Assembly: GCA_964471155.1 (NCBI GenBank)
Contig: CAYYFX010000044.1
Coordinates: 1-30,042, forward strand
Length of the DNA: 30,042 nucleotides
Source: CAYYFX01 sp964471155
GTDB taxonomy: Bacteria; ARS69
Direction: 5' to 3'
Shown here: positions 1-6,835 of the stretch, in pieces
Layout of the letters: every line of letters begins with the position of its first letter
Numbering within the stretch: position 1 is the stretch's first letter
Position numbers and translations under genes: made by a program
Notes under the pieces: model-generated
Database searches by the model: none
What the model was told of the DNA's origin: nothing
The model's input: only the letters and a program-made list of their open reading frames with translations

Positions 1-1
1 G

Positions 2-799
2 CTGTGCACGATGCACGCGCGCTTTCTCTTCATGACGGGAGAGGGTCCGAACTCCCTCCTCGCCGGCGTGACGATGACCTGGGGGGGCGAGATCGGGACA
101 ATCTGGATCGAGGACGCCTCGCCAACCTTTGAGGATGTCCATGTCGTAGACAGCGCCAACCTCACGATGGCTGTCAGACTCCTTCGCTCCGATGCGCTGT
201 TTCGCCGGTGCGTGATCGCCGGGAACTCGGCGACGTACTCCGAGGGAGGAGCCGTGGGCGGGCTCTCGATCCACTCCTCGAGCCCGAGGCTCGAGGAGTG
301 TGCAATCCTCGGCAACGACGCACTACTCCATGCTGGCGGAGTGCGATGCACCTCGGGAGCGGCGCCGTCTTTTCTCCGCTGCACGATTGCTGGGAACCGC
401 GCGGGAACTCATGGCGGGGGTATCATCGTCGACAGCAGCTCGCACGCGACGCTTGAGAACTGCGTCCTGTGGGGGAACTGCGCGGGAACCGTGGGAGACG
501 AAGCTGTCGTGGACGCCGGGGGCACGCTCACGATGATCTGCTCCGACGTTGACTCGACGGGGTTCGCCGGTGCGGGGACGTTCGAGTACCAGGGCGAGAA
601 CCTCTACGTCGATCCTCTCTTCTGCGGTCCCATCACCTGCGAGTCCGCGCCCACGTCCACGGGTGACTACCGCCTGGCGCAGAACTCCCCTTGCCTGGCC
701 GCACCGGGCTGCGGCCTGATCGGCGCCTTCGAACAGGGGTGCGGCGTGATCGCGGTGGAGGGATGGTCGTGGGGCCGCGTGAAGGCGCTGCATCGGTGA
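2..799 (+). CDS. Right-handed beta-helix surface/secreted protein, C-terminal part (5' end outside window)
   Basis: The frame is open to the left edge, so the ATG at 11 is probably internal and the gene is cut by the window. The visible 262 residues show the repeating pattern of a parallel beta-helix (choice-of-anchor/pectate-lyase-like fold): short strands such as SPTFEDVHVV, ALFRRCVIAGNSA, SPRLEECAILGNDA, APSFLRCTIAGNRA and ATLENCVLWGN, each rung about 22-25 residues. A segment with YVDPLFCGP and GDYRLAQNSPC follows, which typically closes such domains. No catalytic residues can be assigned, so binding or adhesion is as likely as an enzyme. The protein ends in a Cys-containing stretch and a basic tail, SWGRVKALHR, not in the FlgD-like Ig domain used by the other two exported proteins here. 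That tail could be a separate sorting signal (inference). Export cannot be checked because the N-terminus is missing. Confidence 0.75.
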   Translation: MCTMHARFLFMTGEGPNSLLAGVTMTWGGEIGTIWIEDASPTFEDVHVVDSANLTMAVRLLRSDALFRRCVIAGNSATYSEGGAVGGLSIHSSSPRLEECAILGNDALLHAGGVRCTSGAAPSFLRCTIAGNRAGTHGGGIIVDSSSHATLENCVLWGNCAGTVGDEAVVDAGGTLTMICSDVDSTGFAGAGTFEYQGENLYVDPLFCGPITCESAPTSTGDYRLAQNSPCLAAPGCGLIGAFEQGCGVIAVEGWSWGRVKALHR

Positions 800-836
800 G
801 GTCGGCCGAGGCACTTCGCCGACTTCGAGGACGGGA

Positions 837-914
837 TGGTGGGCGAAGAGGGATTCGAACCCCCGCTCCCCTGCGTGTAAAGCAGGTGCTCTAGACCAAC
901 TGAGCTATTCGCCC
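837..914 (-). tRNA. tRNA-Val (anticodon TAC)
   Basis: On the minus strand the acceptor stem GGGCGAA (914-908) pairs with TTCGCCC (847-841), followed by discriminator A and an encoded CCA (839-837). The D arm (GCTC/GAGC), anticodon stem CCTGC/GCAGG with loop TTTACAC, and T arm with the GTTCGAATC loop are all intact. The anticodon is TAC, which reads GUA and other valine codons. The gene stands alone, 38 bases past the stop of the convergent beta-helix gene. A decayed copy lies about 75 bases upstream of it. Confidence 0.96.
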
Positions 915-990
915 ATCTCCAAGTGACTGTGCCGCTGCCTCTTACGCGACTCCACGCCCTCCGCCGGCGGCCCGGACCACGGTGCGCTTC

Positions 991-1060
991 GGGCGGAACG
1001 GCGTGACTCGCTGGACCTGCGTGTAAGGCAGGTGCTCTGAACCGGCTGAGCTATTCGCCC
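991..1060 (-). pseudogene. Decayed tRNA-Val(TAC) copy
   Basis: The 5' part repeats the intact tRNA-Val next to it: GGGCGAATAGCTCAG (1060-1046), a D arm closing on GAGC, and anticodon stem CCTGC/GCAGG with loop CTTACAC. Within these 45 bases I count five differences from the intact copy, all C/T transitions. Beyond the anticodon stem (below 1016) the T arm is not recognisable: no TTCGAAT loop and no matching stem. The 3' acceptor strand may survive as TTCCGCCC (998-991), with one extra C against the expected TTCGCCC. No CCA follows. It cannot fold into a standard tRNA, so I read it as a dead tandem duplicate. Confidence 0.75.
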
Positions 1061-1070
1061 CCGTGCGGAC

Positions 1071-1292
1071 CTACAGGATGAACGCCAGCGGGATCAGCAC
1101 GCAGTATCCCACGACGAGCAGCACCGGCGCCGCCGTGATGTCCCCCTGGGACAGCAGGACGTAACCCAGCACCACCGCGCCGAGCCCCGCGCCGATCAGG
1201 ATGCGGTTGCGCTTCTCCCAACGGATGCGGATCGTTCCGGATGCGGCGGCCGCGGCCGCCTTCGGCTTCCTCGCCGGCTCCTTCGTGCTCAC
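1071..1292 (-). CDS. Small two-helix membrane protein, coupled to larE
   Basis: 73 residues. A basic, Ala-rich N-terminus (about residues 1-30, ending RIRWEKRNR) precedes two hydrophobic stretches at about 31-47 and 54-73, joined by the short loop LSQGDIT. The pattern resembles the small DUF3098-like inner-membrane proteins of FCB bacteria (E/K-K-N-x-I...G...VLGY...PVLL..GY..L.P), whose function is unknown. The GTG start at 1292 overlaps the larE stop in a GTGA tetranucleotide, so it is very probably translated by re-initiation after larE. No catalytic motif is visible. A role next to LarE is suggested only by this coupling. The long reading frame that continues upstream in this phase lies antisense to no other gene but overlaps larE and is not used. 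Confidence 0.75.
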   Translation of the reverse strand: MSTKEPARKPKAAAAAASGTIRIRWEKRNRILIGAGLGAVVLGYVLLSQGDITAAPVLLVVGYCVLIPLAFIL

Positions 1293-2167
1293 GTGTCGTT
1301 CCCCCGGGGGTTCCCGTTCGTCCTCGCCGCCGCGCTCCCGTTCCCGGTCGCCGGCGGTGCGGCGGCGCGCAGCGGCAGGATCTCGTTGAGGCTGCCGGTG
1401 CGGTAGCCTTCCAGGTCCACGGCCACCCAGCGGTAGCCCGCCTCCTTCAACCCGCGCGCCAGCTTCGCGCGCAATTCCGCACCGAGCGCCCGGTCCAGCT
1501 CCGCGGGGTCCACTTCCAGCCGGGCCATGTCGCCGTGGTGGCGCACGCGGAACTGGCGGAAGCCGAGCGCGCGCACCACCTCCTCGGCGGCCGCGACGCG
1601 CGCGAGCGCCTCGGTGGTCACCGGCGTCCCGTACGGCAGCCGCGACGACAGGCACGCCAGCGCGGGCTTCTCCGCGGTGGCCAGCCCCAGCACGCGGGAC
1701 GCCTCGCGCACCTCGGCCTTCGTCATCTCCGCCTCCACGAGCGGGCTGCGGATCCCGCGCTCGCGCCGCGCCTGCATGCCGGGGCGGTGGTCGCCGAGGT
1801 CGTCGCGGTTCGTGCCGTCCAGGATCCACGCGAAGCCCTCGGCGGCGCGCAGGACCTCCAGGCGATCGAACAGCTCGGACTTGCAGTGGTAGCACCGGTC
1901 CGGACCGTTCGCCACGTAGCCCGGCCGGTCCAGCTCCTGCGTGTCCAGGAACCGGTGCGCCGAACCGAAGGACGCCGCGAGTTCCCGCGCCTCCGCCAGC
2001 TCGCGCTCGGGCACCGCCGGGGACCGGCCCGTGACGGCGAGCACGCGCGGCCCCAGCTCGTCCGCGGCCACGCGCAGCACGAGGGTGGAGTCCACCCCGC
2101 CGGAGTGGGCCACGATGGCGCTGCCGGCCTCGCGGACGATCCGGCGCAGTCTCTCGAGCTTCTCCAC
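1289..2167 (-). CDS. larE: LarE-like ATP-dependent sacrificial sulfur transferase
   Basis: 292 residues, close to the usual 270-290 of LarE. The family adenylates, then thiolates, the pyridinium biscarboxylate precursor of the nickel-pincer cofactor used by lactate racemase-type enzymes. It is a PP-loop protein: the ATP-binding motif SGGVDS is at residues 22-27, followed by TGRSPAVPERE, typical of the family. Cysteines sit at C92 and C95 (CYHCKSELF) and at C172 in ALACLSSRLPYG. A Cys in this last motif is the sacrificial sulfur donor in single-Cys LarE, while three-Cys forms carry an Fe-S cluster. With three Cys retained, the cluster-using version is possible (inference). The GTG start at 2167 is chosen because AAAGGA lies 7 bases upstream and a good promoter precedes it. 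larB, larC and larA are not in the window. Confidence 0.9.
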   Translation of the reverse strand: MEKLERLRRIVREAGSAIVAHSGGVDSTLVLRVAADELGPRVLAVTGRSPAVPERELAEARELAASFGSAHRFLDTQELDRPGYVANGPDRCYHCKSELFDRLEVLRAAEGFAWILDGTNRDDLGDHRPGMQARRERGIRSPLVEAEMTKAEVREASRVLGLATAEKPALACLSSRLPYGTPVTTEALARVAAAEEVVRALGFRQFRVRHHGDMARLEVDPAELDRALGAELRAKLARGLKEAGYRWVAVDLEGYRTGSLNEILPLRAAAPPATGNGSAAARTNGNPRGNDT

Positions 2168-2200
2168 GGAGCGGTCCTTTCGGGTGCGGGCGGAGGCTTG

Positions 2201-2229
2201 ACGATAGGATCGGCGTCCGACCGGGTCAA
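2201..2229 (-). promoter_or_regulatory. Sigma-70-like promoter for larE and the small membrane gene
   Basis: On the minus strand, TTGACC (2229-2224) and TATCGT (2206-2201) are separated by exactly 17 bases. The -35 matches consensus at 5 of 6 positions and the -10 at 4 of 6. It lies in the 98-base gap between mltG and larE, 34 bases before the larE start codon, so larE need not depend on read-through from mltG. Confidence 0.6.
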
Positions 2230-2265
2230 CCGGGCGGGGCCGGCCGGCCGGGTGCGCGGGCCGGA

Positions 2266-3372
2266 TCAGCCGGCCGGGGACGCGGCGTCGCGATGTGCGC
2301 CCGCCGCCGCGTCGCCGCCCGTCGTCCCCGTCGTCCCCGTCGTCCCCGCCGCGGCCGCGTCCGCCTTCGCCTGCGCCGCGGCCGCCGCCGCCCGGGCGGC
2401 CCGCACGGCGCGGTCGTGCTCCGCCTTCGTCCGCGAGAACACGTGCCCCCCGTTCCCCGACGCCACGAAGTAGAAGTCCTCGCACGGGGTCAGCGGCGCG
2501 AGCACGGCGGCCAGCGCCTCCTCGCCCGGCGACCCGATCGGTCCGGGCGGCAGACCCTCGCGCATGTACGTGTTGTACGGCGTGTCGATGCCGAGCTGCT
2601 TGTAGTACACGCGCGGCGCCCAGTACCCGAGCCCGTAGCGCACGGTGGGATCCGCCTGCAGTTTCCACCCCGCATCCAGCCGGTTCCAGTACACGGCGGC
2701 CACGCGCGGCTTCTCCGGGCCCAGCGGCGTCTCCGCCTCCACGATGGACGCGAGCGTCACGAGGTCGTGCCGGTCGTAGCCGTCCGGCCGCGCCCCCGGA
2801 AGACCGCGCCACACGTCCTCGAAGCGCGCGAGCATCGCGTCCACCACCTCGGCCGCGGTCACGCCGTCCGGGAACCGGTACGTGTCGGGGAAGAGATAGC
2901 CCTCCAGCGTCCCGCTGCGCGCGCCCATGCGCGCCGCGCGCGCGGAGTCCCCCACCACCGCGAGGAACTCCGCCGCCGGCACGGCCAGGGCGTCCTCCAC
3001 CACCTCCGCGATCTGTTCCGCGCGCATCCCCTCGGGCACTGTCACCCGACGCTGCAGCACGCGCCCGGCCACGAGCTCGTCCAGGATGGAGAGCGGCGGC
3101 TGGCCGCGGCGCAGGAGGTACGTGCCCGCGTGGATGCTCCGGTCCGCGCCGATCACGCGCGCGAGCGCGCGCACGCGCCACGCGGACACCACGAGACCCT
3201 CCGTCTCCAGACGGCGCGCGATGTCGTGGAAGGACTCGCCCGGCGGCACGGCGAACTCCACCTCGCCGGATCCCACGGGCGCCTCGGTGGCGAGCTCGCG
3301 CACGCGCCATGCGCCGAGCACGAGCACGAACGCCGCCGCGACGGCAGCCCCGAACGCCACGCGCCCCCTCAC
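2266..3372 (-). CDS. mltG: Endolytic murein transglycosylase MltG
   Basis: 368 residues. MltG cleaves nascent glycan strands inside the chain at the outer face of the inner membrane and is thought to end peptidoglycan polymerisation. One N-terminal membrane helix (about residues 5-22) anchors it. A LysM-like region follows (PPGESFHDIARRLETEGLV, about 43-61), then the YceG catalytic domain, with LEGYLFPDTY (157-165) and the catalytic Glu at E212 in LASIVEAET. VYWNRL, the DPTVRYG motif and PYNTY...GLPPGPIGSPG are all present. The extra C-terminal tail (about 320-368) is Ala/Gly/Thr-rich low-complexity and includes a GTTGTTGTTGG run encoded by a DNA tandem repeat. The GTG start at 3372 overlaps the ruvX stop as GTGA, indicating translational coupling. 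Confidence 0.95.
   Translation of the reverse strand: MRGRVAFGAAVAAAFVLVLGAWRVRELATEAPVGSGEVEFAVPPGESFHDIARRLETEGLVVSAWRVRALARVIGADRSIHAGTYLLRRGQPPLSILDELVAGRVLQRRVTVPEGMRAEQIAEVVEDALAVPAAEFLAVVGDSARAARMGARSGTLEGYLFPDTYRFPDGVTAAEVVDAMLARFEDVWRGLPGARPDGYDRHDLVTLASIVEAETPLGPEKPRVAAVYWNRLDAGWKLQADPTVRYGLGYWAPRVYYKQLGIDTPYNTYMREGLPPGPIGSPGEEALAAVLAPLTPCEDFYFVASGNGGHVFSRTKAEHDRAVRAARAAAAAAQAKADAAAAGTTGTTGTTGGDAAAGAHRDAASPAG
2321..2347. repeat. 9-bp tandem repeat, 3 perfect copies, inside mltG
   Basis: GTCGTCCCC is repeated three times without mismatch (2321-2329, 2330-2338, 2339-2347). On the coding (minus) strand it encodes Gly/Thr triplets in the low-complexity tail of MltG. Because the unit is a multiple of three, slippage would lengthen or shorten the tail without a frameshift. 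Confidence 0.85.
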
Positions 3373-3848
3373 GCCGCGCCTTCCCCCTCGCCCCGTGCCG
3401 CGCGCGCCGCCCGCCGGTCCAGCCACGCCTGCAGGATCAGGACCGCGGCCGAGCGATCCACCTCGCCGCGCGCCTCCTGTCTCCCGCGCGCGCTGCGCCC
3501 GCCGCGCCCGCCGCCCCCGCTCGCGCGCAACCCGCGCTCCGCCTGCACGCTCGTGAGCCGCTCGTCCTGCAGCTCCACCGGGAGGCCCGTGCGCTCCGCC
3601 ATCTCCGCCGCGAACCTCCGCGAGATCTCCGCCCGCGTCCCCGCCGTGCCGTCCATCCGCAGGGGATCCCCCACGATCACGCGCACCGCCTCGCTCTCCT
3701 CCACGACCTCCAGGATGGCCCGCCACGGCCACGACTCCCCGGACCGCTCCAGCGTCGGCCGCCCCAGCGCGATCGTGCCGAACGGATCCGACACGGCCAC
3801 GCCGATGCGCTTGTCGCCGAGGTCGAACGCGACCACGCGGCCGGTCAC
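3369..3848 (-). CDS. ruvX: RuvX/YqgF-type Holliday junction resolvase-like nuclease
   Basis: 159 residues. The family has an RNase H-like fold and is implicated in Holliday junction cleavage and 5' processing of pre-16S rRNA. Visible hallmarks are AFDLGDKRIGVAVSDP (7-22) with the first acidic residue D9, IVGDPLRMDGTAG, the DERLTS motif (96-101) and the last metal ligand at D131 in EVDRSAAVLILQAWL. Residues about 110-128 form a Gly/Arg-rich insertion where the flexible loop before the last Asp lies. The GTG start at 3848 overlaps the phosphatase stop, and the stop at 3369 overlaps the mltG start, both as GTGA. The gene is thus coupled on both sides. The ruvX-mltG adjacency is common in bacteria. 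Confidence 0.93.
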   Translation of the reverse strand: MTGRVVAFDLGDKRIGVAVSDPFGTIALGRPTLERSGESWPWRAILEVVEESEAVRVIVGDPLRMDGTAGTRAEISRRFAAEMAERTGLPVELQDERLTSVQAERGLRASGGGGRGGRSARGRQEARGEVDRSAAVLILQAWLDRRAARAARGEGEGAA

Positions 3849-6115
3849 GCCGCCACCGTCACGCCGTTCGCGCGCTTGAGCAGCACGAGCGTGAGGTCGT
3901 CGTCCGGCACCCTGCCCTGCTGGAACCGCCGAACCTCCTCCAGGATCCGGTCGTGCAGCTCGGCGACCCCCCGGTCGCGGTGCCGCACGAGGGTGTCCAG
4001 GAGCCGCTCCTCCGAGAACATGTCGCCCTCCGCGTTCCAGGCCTCGGTCACGCCGTCCGTGTACATCGCCAGGATGTCCCCCGGCTCCATGCGCACCGAG
4101 CCGCGCTCGTAGGTGGCCTCCGGGAACACGCCGAGCAGCAGCCCGCCCGTTTCCAGGCACTCCACCCGCCCGTCCCTCCGCACCAGGATCGGCGCGTTGT
4201 GCCCCGCGTTCACGAACGACAGCGTCCCCTCGCCCGGCTCCAGCTCGCCCAGGAAGAAGCTGATGAAGCTCTCGTGGTTCGTGTTCCGGCAGATCTGCCG
4301 GTTCACGTCCTCCACCACGCGATCCAGGGGGTGCCCGCCGAGCGTGCGGATGCGCAGGGCCGCCTGCAGGTTCGACATGAGCAGCGCGGCCGGCACGCCC
4401 TTGCCGGAGACGTCGCCGATGGCGAACCCCACGTGGTCGGCCCCGAGCGGGAGGAAGTCGTGGTAGTCGCCGCCGACCTGCCGGCTCGGCGTGTTGCTGG
4501 CGCACACCTGCCAGCCGGGAAGCGCCGGCGGCCGCTCCGGCAGGAGTTGCTGCTGGATGCGCCGCGCCGTGGCCACCTCCTCCTCGAACAGGCGCGTGGC
4601 CATCTGCTCCTCGTGCAGCGCGCCGTTCAGCAGGCTGATCCCCACCTGCCGCGCGATGAGCTGCACGAGCGCCGACTCCTCGAACGTGATGCGCGTCTCC
4701 GTCACCTTCCGTCCGAGCAGCAGCACGCCCACGAGGTCGCTGGCAGCGCCGTCGCGGGAGAGCGCGCGCAGCGGCACGGCCAGCTCCGCGCCGATGGCCG
4801 CCACCTCGGTGGCGAGCAGCGCGCGGTCCGCGTCGTCCGCCGGCGCCTCCAGGAACTCCGCCGCCGGGACGGGATCCGCGCGGTCCGACAGCGCCGCGAA
4901 CAACACGCGCCCCGCACGCCAGTCGCCCACCTGCTCGGGGACGTCGCGCGACACGCACAGGGCGTAGCGCGCCCCCGTGCGGTCCTTCCGGACCACGCAC
5001 ACCGAGCGCAGCACCATCTCCCGCCGGATCGAGTCCGCCACGGTCGTGGCCACCTCGTCCGGGTCCAGCACGTACGCCACCTGGTCCGTGAGCCGTCCGA
5101 GCGCGTTGCGGAGATCCTGCCGGTCGCGCGAGTAGCCGCGATCCACGAGCCGCTCCACGCCCGACAGGATCGGCTGCAGCAGGAAGATGCTGAGGACGAC
5201 GAAGGTGGTCTCGAAGAACGGGATCTGCTGCCCCACGACGGCGCCGGTGACCCGATCGATCTGCTTCCCCAGGAACAGGTAGAACGCCACGATCGCGCCG
5301 GAGAGCAGCCCGTACACGAGCCCGCGCCGCACGATGAAGCGCACGTCCAGGAAGCCGAGCCGCACGATGGCCAGCACGATCGACGCCGCCCCCACCAGCA
5401 GCGAGATGGTGACGAGCGGGAGGCTCACCGCGCGCGAGATCGGCACGCCGAACACGCGCGGCAGCAGCTCGCCGCCGGTGTACAGCCCGAGGCCGAAGCT
5501 GAGCCCGGTCTGGATGGTCCGGAGCTGCGCGCGCAGCTTCGGCTGCAGGGTCTTGCGCGCGCTGCGGAACAGGAGCAGGACGCTGAGGGCCACCATGGCC
5601 AGGTTCACGAAGGAGAACAGCCGGATGTGGAACTTCAGCGCGAGGTTCGCCCCGATGCGCAGGAAGTCCAGCCCGCGCTCGACCACGGCGGACGCGGGCA
5701 GCGGCCCGGCGTCGATGCGCTCGACCAGCGCGTCCGTCTGCCCGGACACCAGCACGAGCACGACGTGCGCCGCGTGCGGCACGAACAGGAGCGGCACGAA
5801 CCGCGGATACCGCCGCAGCAGCGGGTGCACCGTGGGGAACACGAGCGCGAAGAGCAGCGTGGCCGGGAAGAAGAACTCCCACAGGAACGCGAAGCGCGAG
5901 AAGACGTCCTGGAACGCCGTGGCCCCGGCGGCCGCCCCCGCGCCGAGGTTCGCGTACGCGCCGAGGATCGGCCCCAGCCCGGCGAACACCAGCATCGCCG
6001 CGGTGGTCCGGTTCACGAGCTGCCGCGGGTCCTCGCGGAGCACCACGAGCCCCAGGAACAGCATCAGCGCGCCGCAGGTGAGGTAGGCGGTCGCCGCGAC
6101 GAGCTCGAAAGTCAT
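3845..6115 (-). CDS. Membrane-sensor PP2C (SpoIIE/RsbU-type) serine phosphatase with GAF domain
   Basis: 756 residues. Residues 1 to about 325 hold roughly eight hydrophobic segments (about 5-25, 38-56, 76-94, 105-123, 160-183, 202-218, 230-252, 266-283, with another near 303-316). They end in VDRGYSRDRQDLRNALGRL, a linker seen in 7TM-sensor signalling proteins. A GAF-like domain follows (about 350-500), then a short coiled coil with ARRIQQQLLPERPP (517-530). The SpoIIE phosphatase domain comes last, with GGDYHD (548-553, metal-binding D550), IGDVSGKG (566-573, D568), YTDGVTEAW (685-693, D687) and the final PDDDLTLVLL. All metal ligands are present, so it should be active. Family members dephosphorylate an anti-anti-sigma (STAS) protein. 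The RsbW-like kinase gene lies directly upstream, 40 bases away. No STAS gene is in the window. Confidence 0.93.
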   Translation of the reverse strand: MTFELVAATAYLTCGALMLFLGLVVLREDPRQLVNRTTAAMLVFAGLGPILGAYANLGAGAAAGATAFQDVFSRFAFLWEFFFPATLLFALVFPTVHPLLRRYPRFVPLLFVPHAAHVVLVLVSGQTDALVERIDAGPLPASAVVERGLDFLRIGANLALKFHIRLFSFVNLAMVALSVLLLFRSARKTLQPKLRAQLRTIQTGLSFGLGLYTGGELLPRVFGVPISRAVSLPLVTISLLVGAASIVLAIVRLGFLDVRFIVRRGLVYGLLSGAIVAFYLFLGKQIDRVTGAVVGQQIPFFETTFVVLSIFLLQPILSGVERLVDRGYSRDRQDLRNALGRLTDQVAYVLDPDEVATTVADSIRREMVLRSVCVVRKDRTGARYALCVSRDVPEQVGDWRAGRVLFAALSDRADPVPAAEFLEAPADDADRALLATEVAAIGAELAVPLRALSRDGAASDLVGVLLLGRKVTETRITFEESALVQLIARQVGISLLNGALHEEQMATRLFEEEVATARRIQQQLLPERPPALPGWQVCASNTPSRQVGGDYHDFLPLGADHVGFAIGDVSGKGVPAALLMSNLQAALRIRTLGGHPLDRVVEDVNRQICRNTNHESFISFFLGELEPGEGTLSFVNAGHNAPILVRRDGRVECLETGGLLLGVFPEATYERGSVRMEPGDILAMYTDGVTEAWNAEGDMFSEERLLDTLVRHRDRGVAELHDRILEEVRRFQQGRVPDDDLTLVLLKRANGVTVAA

Positions 6116-6126
6116 TGCCCCTCACC

Positions 6127-6145
6127 GGGACGCGGGAAGCGTCCC
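6127..6145 (-). promoter_or_regulatory. Intercistronic hairpin between kinase and phosphatase genes
   Basis: A perfect 7-bp inverted repeat, GGGACGC / GCGTCCC with a 5-base loop, fills most of the 40-base gap between the RsbW-like gene stop (6156) and the phosphatase start (6115). It has no T-run on either strand, so it is not a standard terminator. It may set the relative expression of the two antagonistic proteins by RNA processing or partial termination (inference). Confidence 0.4.
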
Positions 6146-6155
6146 CCCCATCGTT

Positions 6156-6599
6156 CTAGCGGCGCGCCGGACGGGAGCTCGCGGGCAGGTACTTGACGAG
6201 GCAGCACTCGGTTCCCTTGTCGAACCGCCAGAAGACCTCGTCCATGAAGGACCGCAGGATGTGGACGCCGCGGCCGTGTTCCGCGAACAGGTTCGCCCCG
6301 TCCAGCGGGTCGGGTACCTCGTCCGGATCGAAGCCCCGGCCCTGGTCCCGGATGCGGATCTCCAGCCGGCCGCCGCCGGTGCGGAACAGGACCTCCGTGG
6401 GCTTCGCCGCGTCTTCGGCGTTGCCGTGCTGGATGGCGTTCGTGCCGGCCTCCACCACCGAGATCGTGATCGCGTTGCGCGTCTCCTCGTCGAACTCGAG
6501 CTGCTGGGCCACCTCTTCCGCGACGGCGTTGATGACCGCCAGCGACTCGATCCGGCTCGGGACGACGAGGCGCACCTCGTCCACGCGGTTCGACGGCAT
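6156..6599 (-). CDS. RsbW/SpoIIAB-like anti-sigma serine kinase (HATPase_c)
   Basis: 147 residues, the normal size for a stand-alone GHKL serine kinase of the anti-sigma factor family. Such proteins bind a sigma factor or phosphorylate a STAS partner. The N box is EAGTNAIQHGN (50-60, E50, N54), G1 is DQGRGFDP (85-92) and G2 is EHGRGVHILRSFMDEV (107-122). The ATP site is complete. The ATG start at 6599 follows GGGAGGAG about 8 bases upstream. It is the first gene of a chain with the PP2C phosphatase, ruvX and mltG. Kinase and phosphatase together are the two opposing enzymes of a partner-switching module. The sigma factor and STAS antagonist must be encoded elsewhere. Confidence 0.9.
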   Translation of the reverse strand: MPSNRVDEVRLVVPSRIESLAVINAVAEEVAQQLEFDEETRNAITISVVEAGTNAIQHGNAEDAAKPTEVLFRTGGGRLEIRIRDQGRGFDPDEVPDPLDGANLFAEHGRGVHILRSFMDEVFWRFDKGTECCLVKYLPASSRPARR

Positions 6600-6764
6600 C
6601 GGTCGGGCTCCTCCCGATAGACGGACGGACGCGATCGAATGTTCGGAGCATTCTAGCCGATCCGGGCGGGACCGGGCCCGCCAAGCGGACCCGGGGGGCA
6701 GGACGGACCCGGACGCGGCCGGGGAGGTTCGGCGGGGGTGGTCGCGGGGCCGCGGGACGAGGCT

Positions 6765-6796
6765 GGGAGGCGCGAGGTCCGCCCGTCGCGCCTCCC
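6765..6796 (-). terminator. Strong hairpin after the tdk-to-rluD operon
   Basis: A perfect 11-bp inverted repeat, GGGAGGCGCGA / TCGCGCCTCCC with a 10-base loop, lies 40 bases past the rluD-type stop codon. No T-run follows on the minus strand, so if it terminates transcription it does so by a U-less or Rho-assisted route. The rest of the 236-base gap (6600-6835) is GC-rich and without any open frame I can support. Confidence 0.5.
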
Positions 6797-6835
6797 GGCC
6801 CCTCGCCCCCGCCTTCGTGCATCCCCGGCCGGCGG

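Noticed and set aside
3953..6196. Long plus-strand open frame (747 codons) opposite the PP2C phosphatase gene
   Set aside because: Its translation is low-complexity (His/Arg/Glu/Val-rich) with no motif. The minus strand encodes a complete, motif-rich protein. High GC makes such antisense frames common.
6650..6655. TAGAAT as a -10 for the RsbW-like gene on the minus strand
   Set aside because: No -35-like hexamer lies 16-18 bases upstream and there is no extended -10, so the promoter of this operon remains unassigned.
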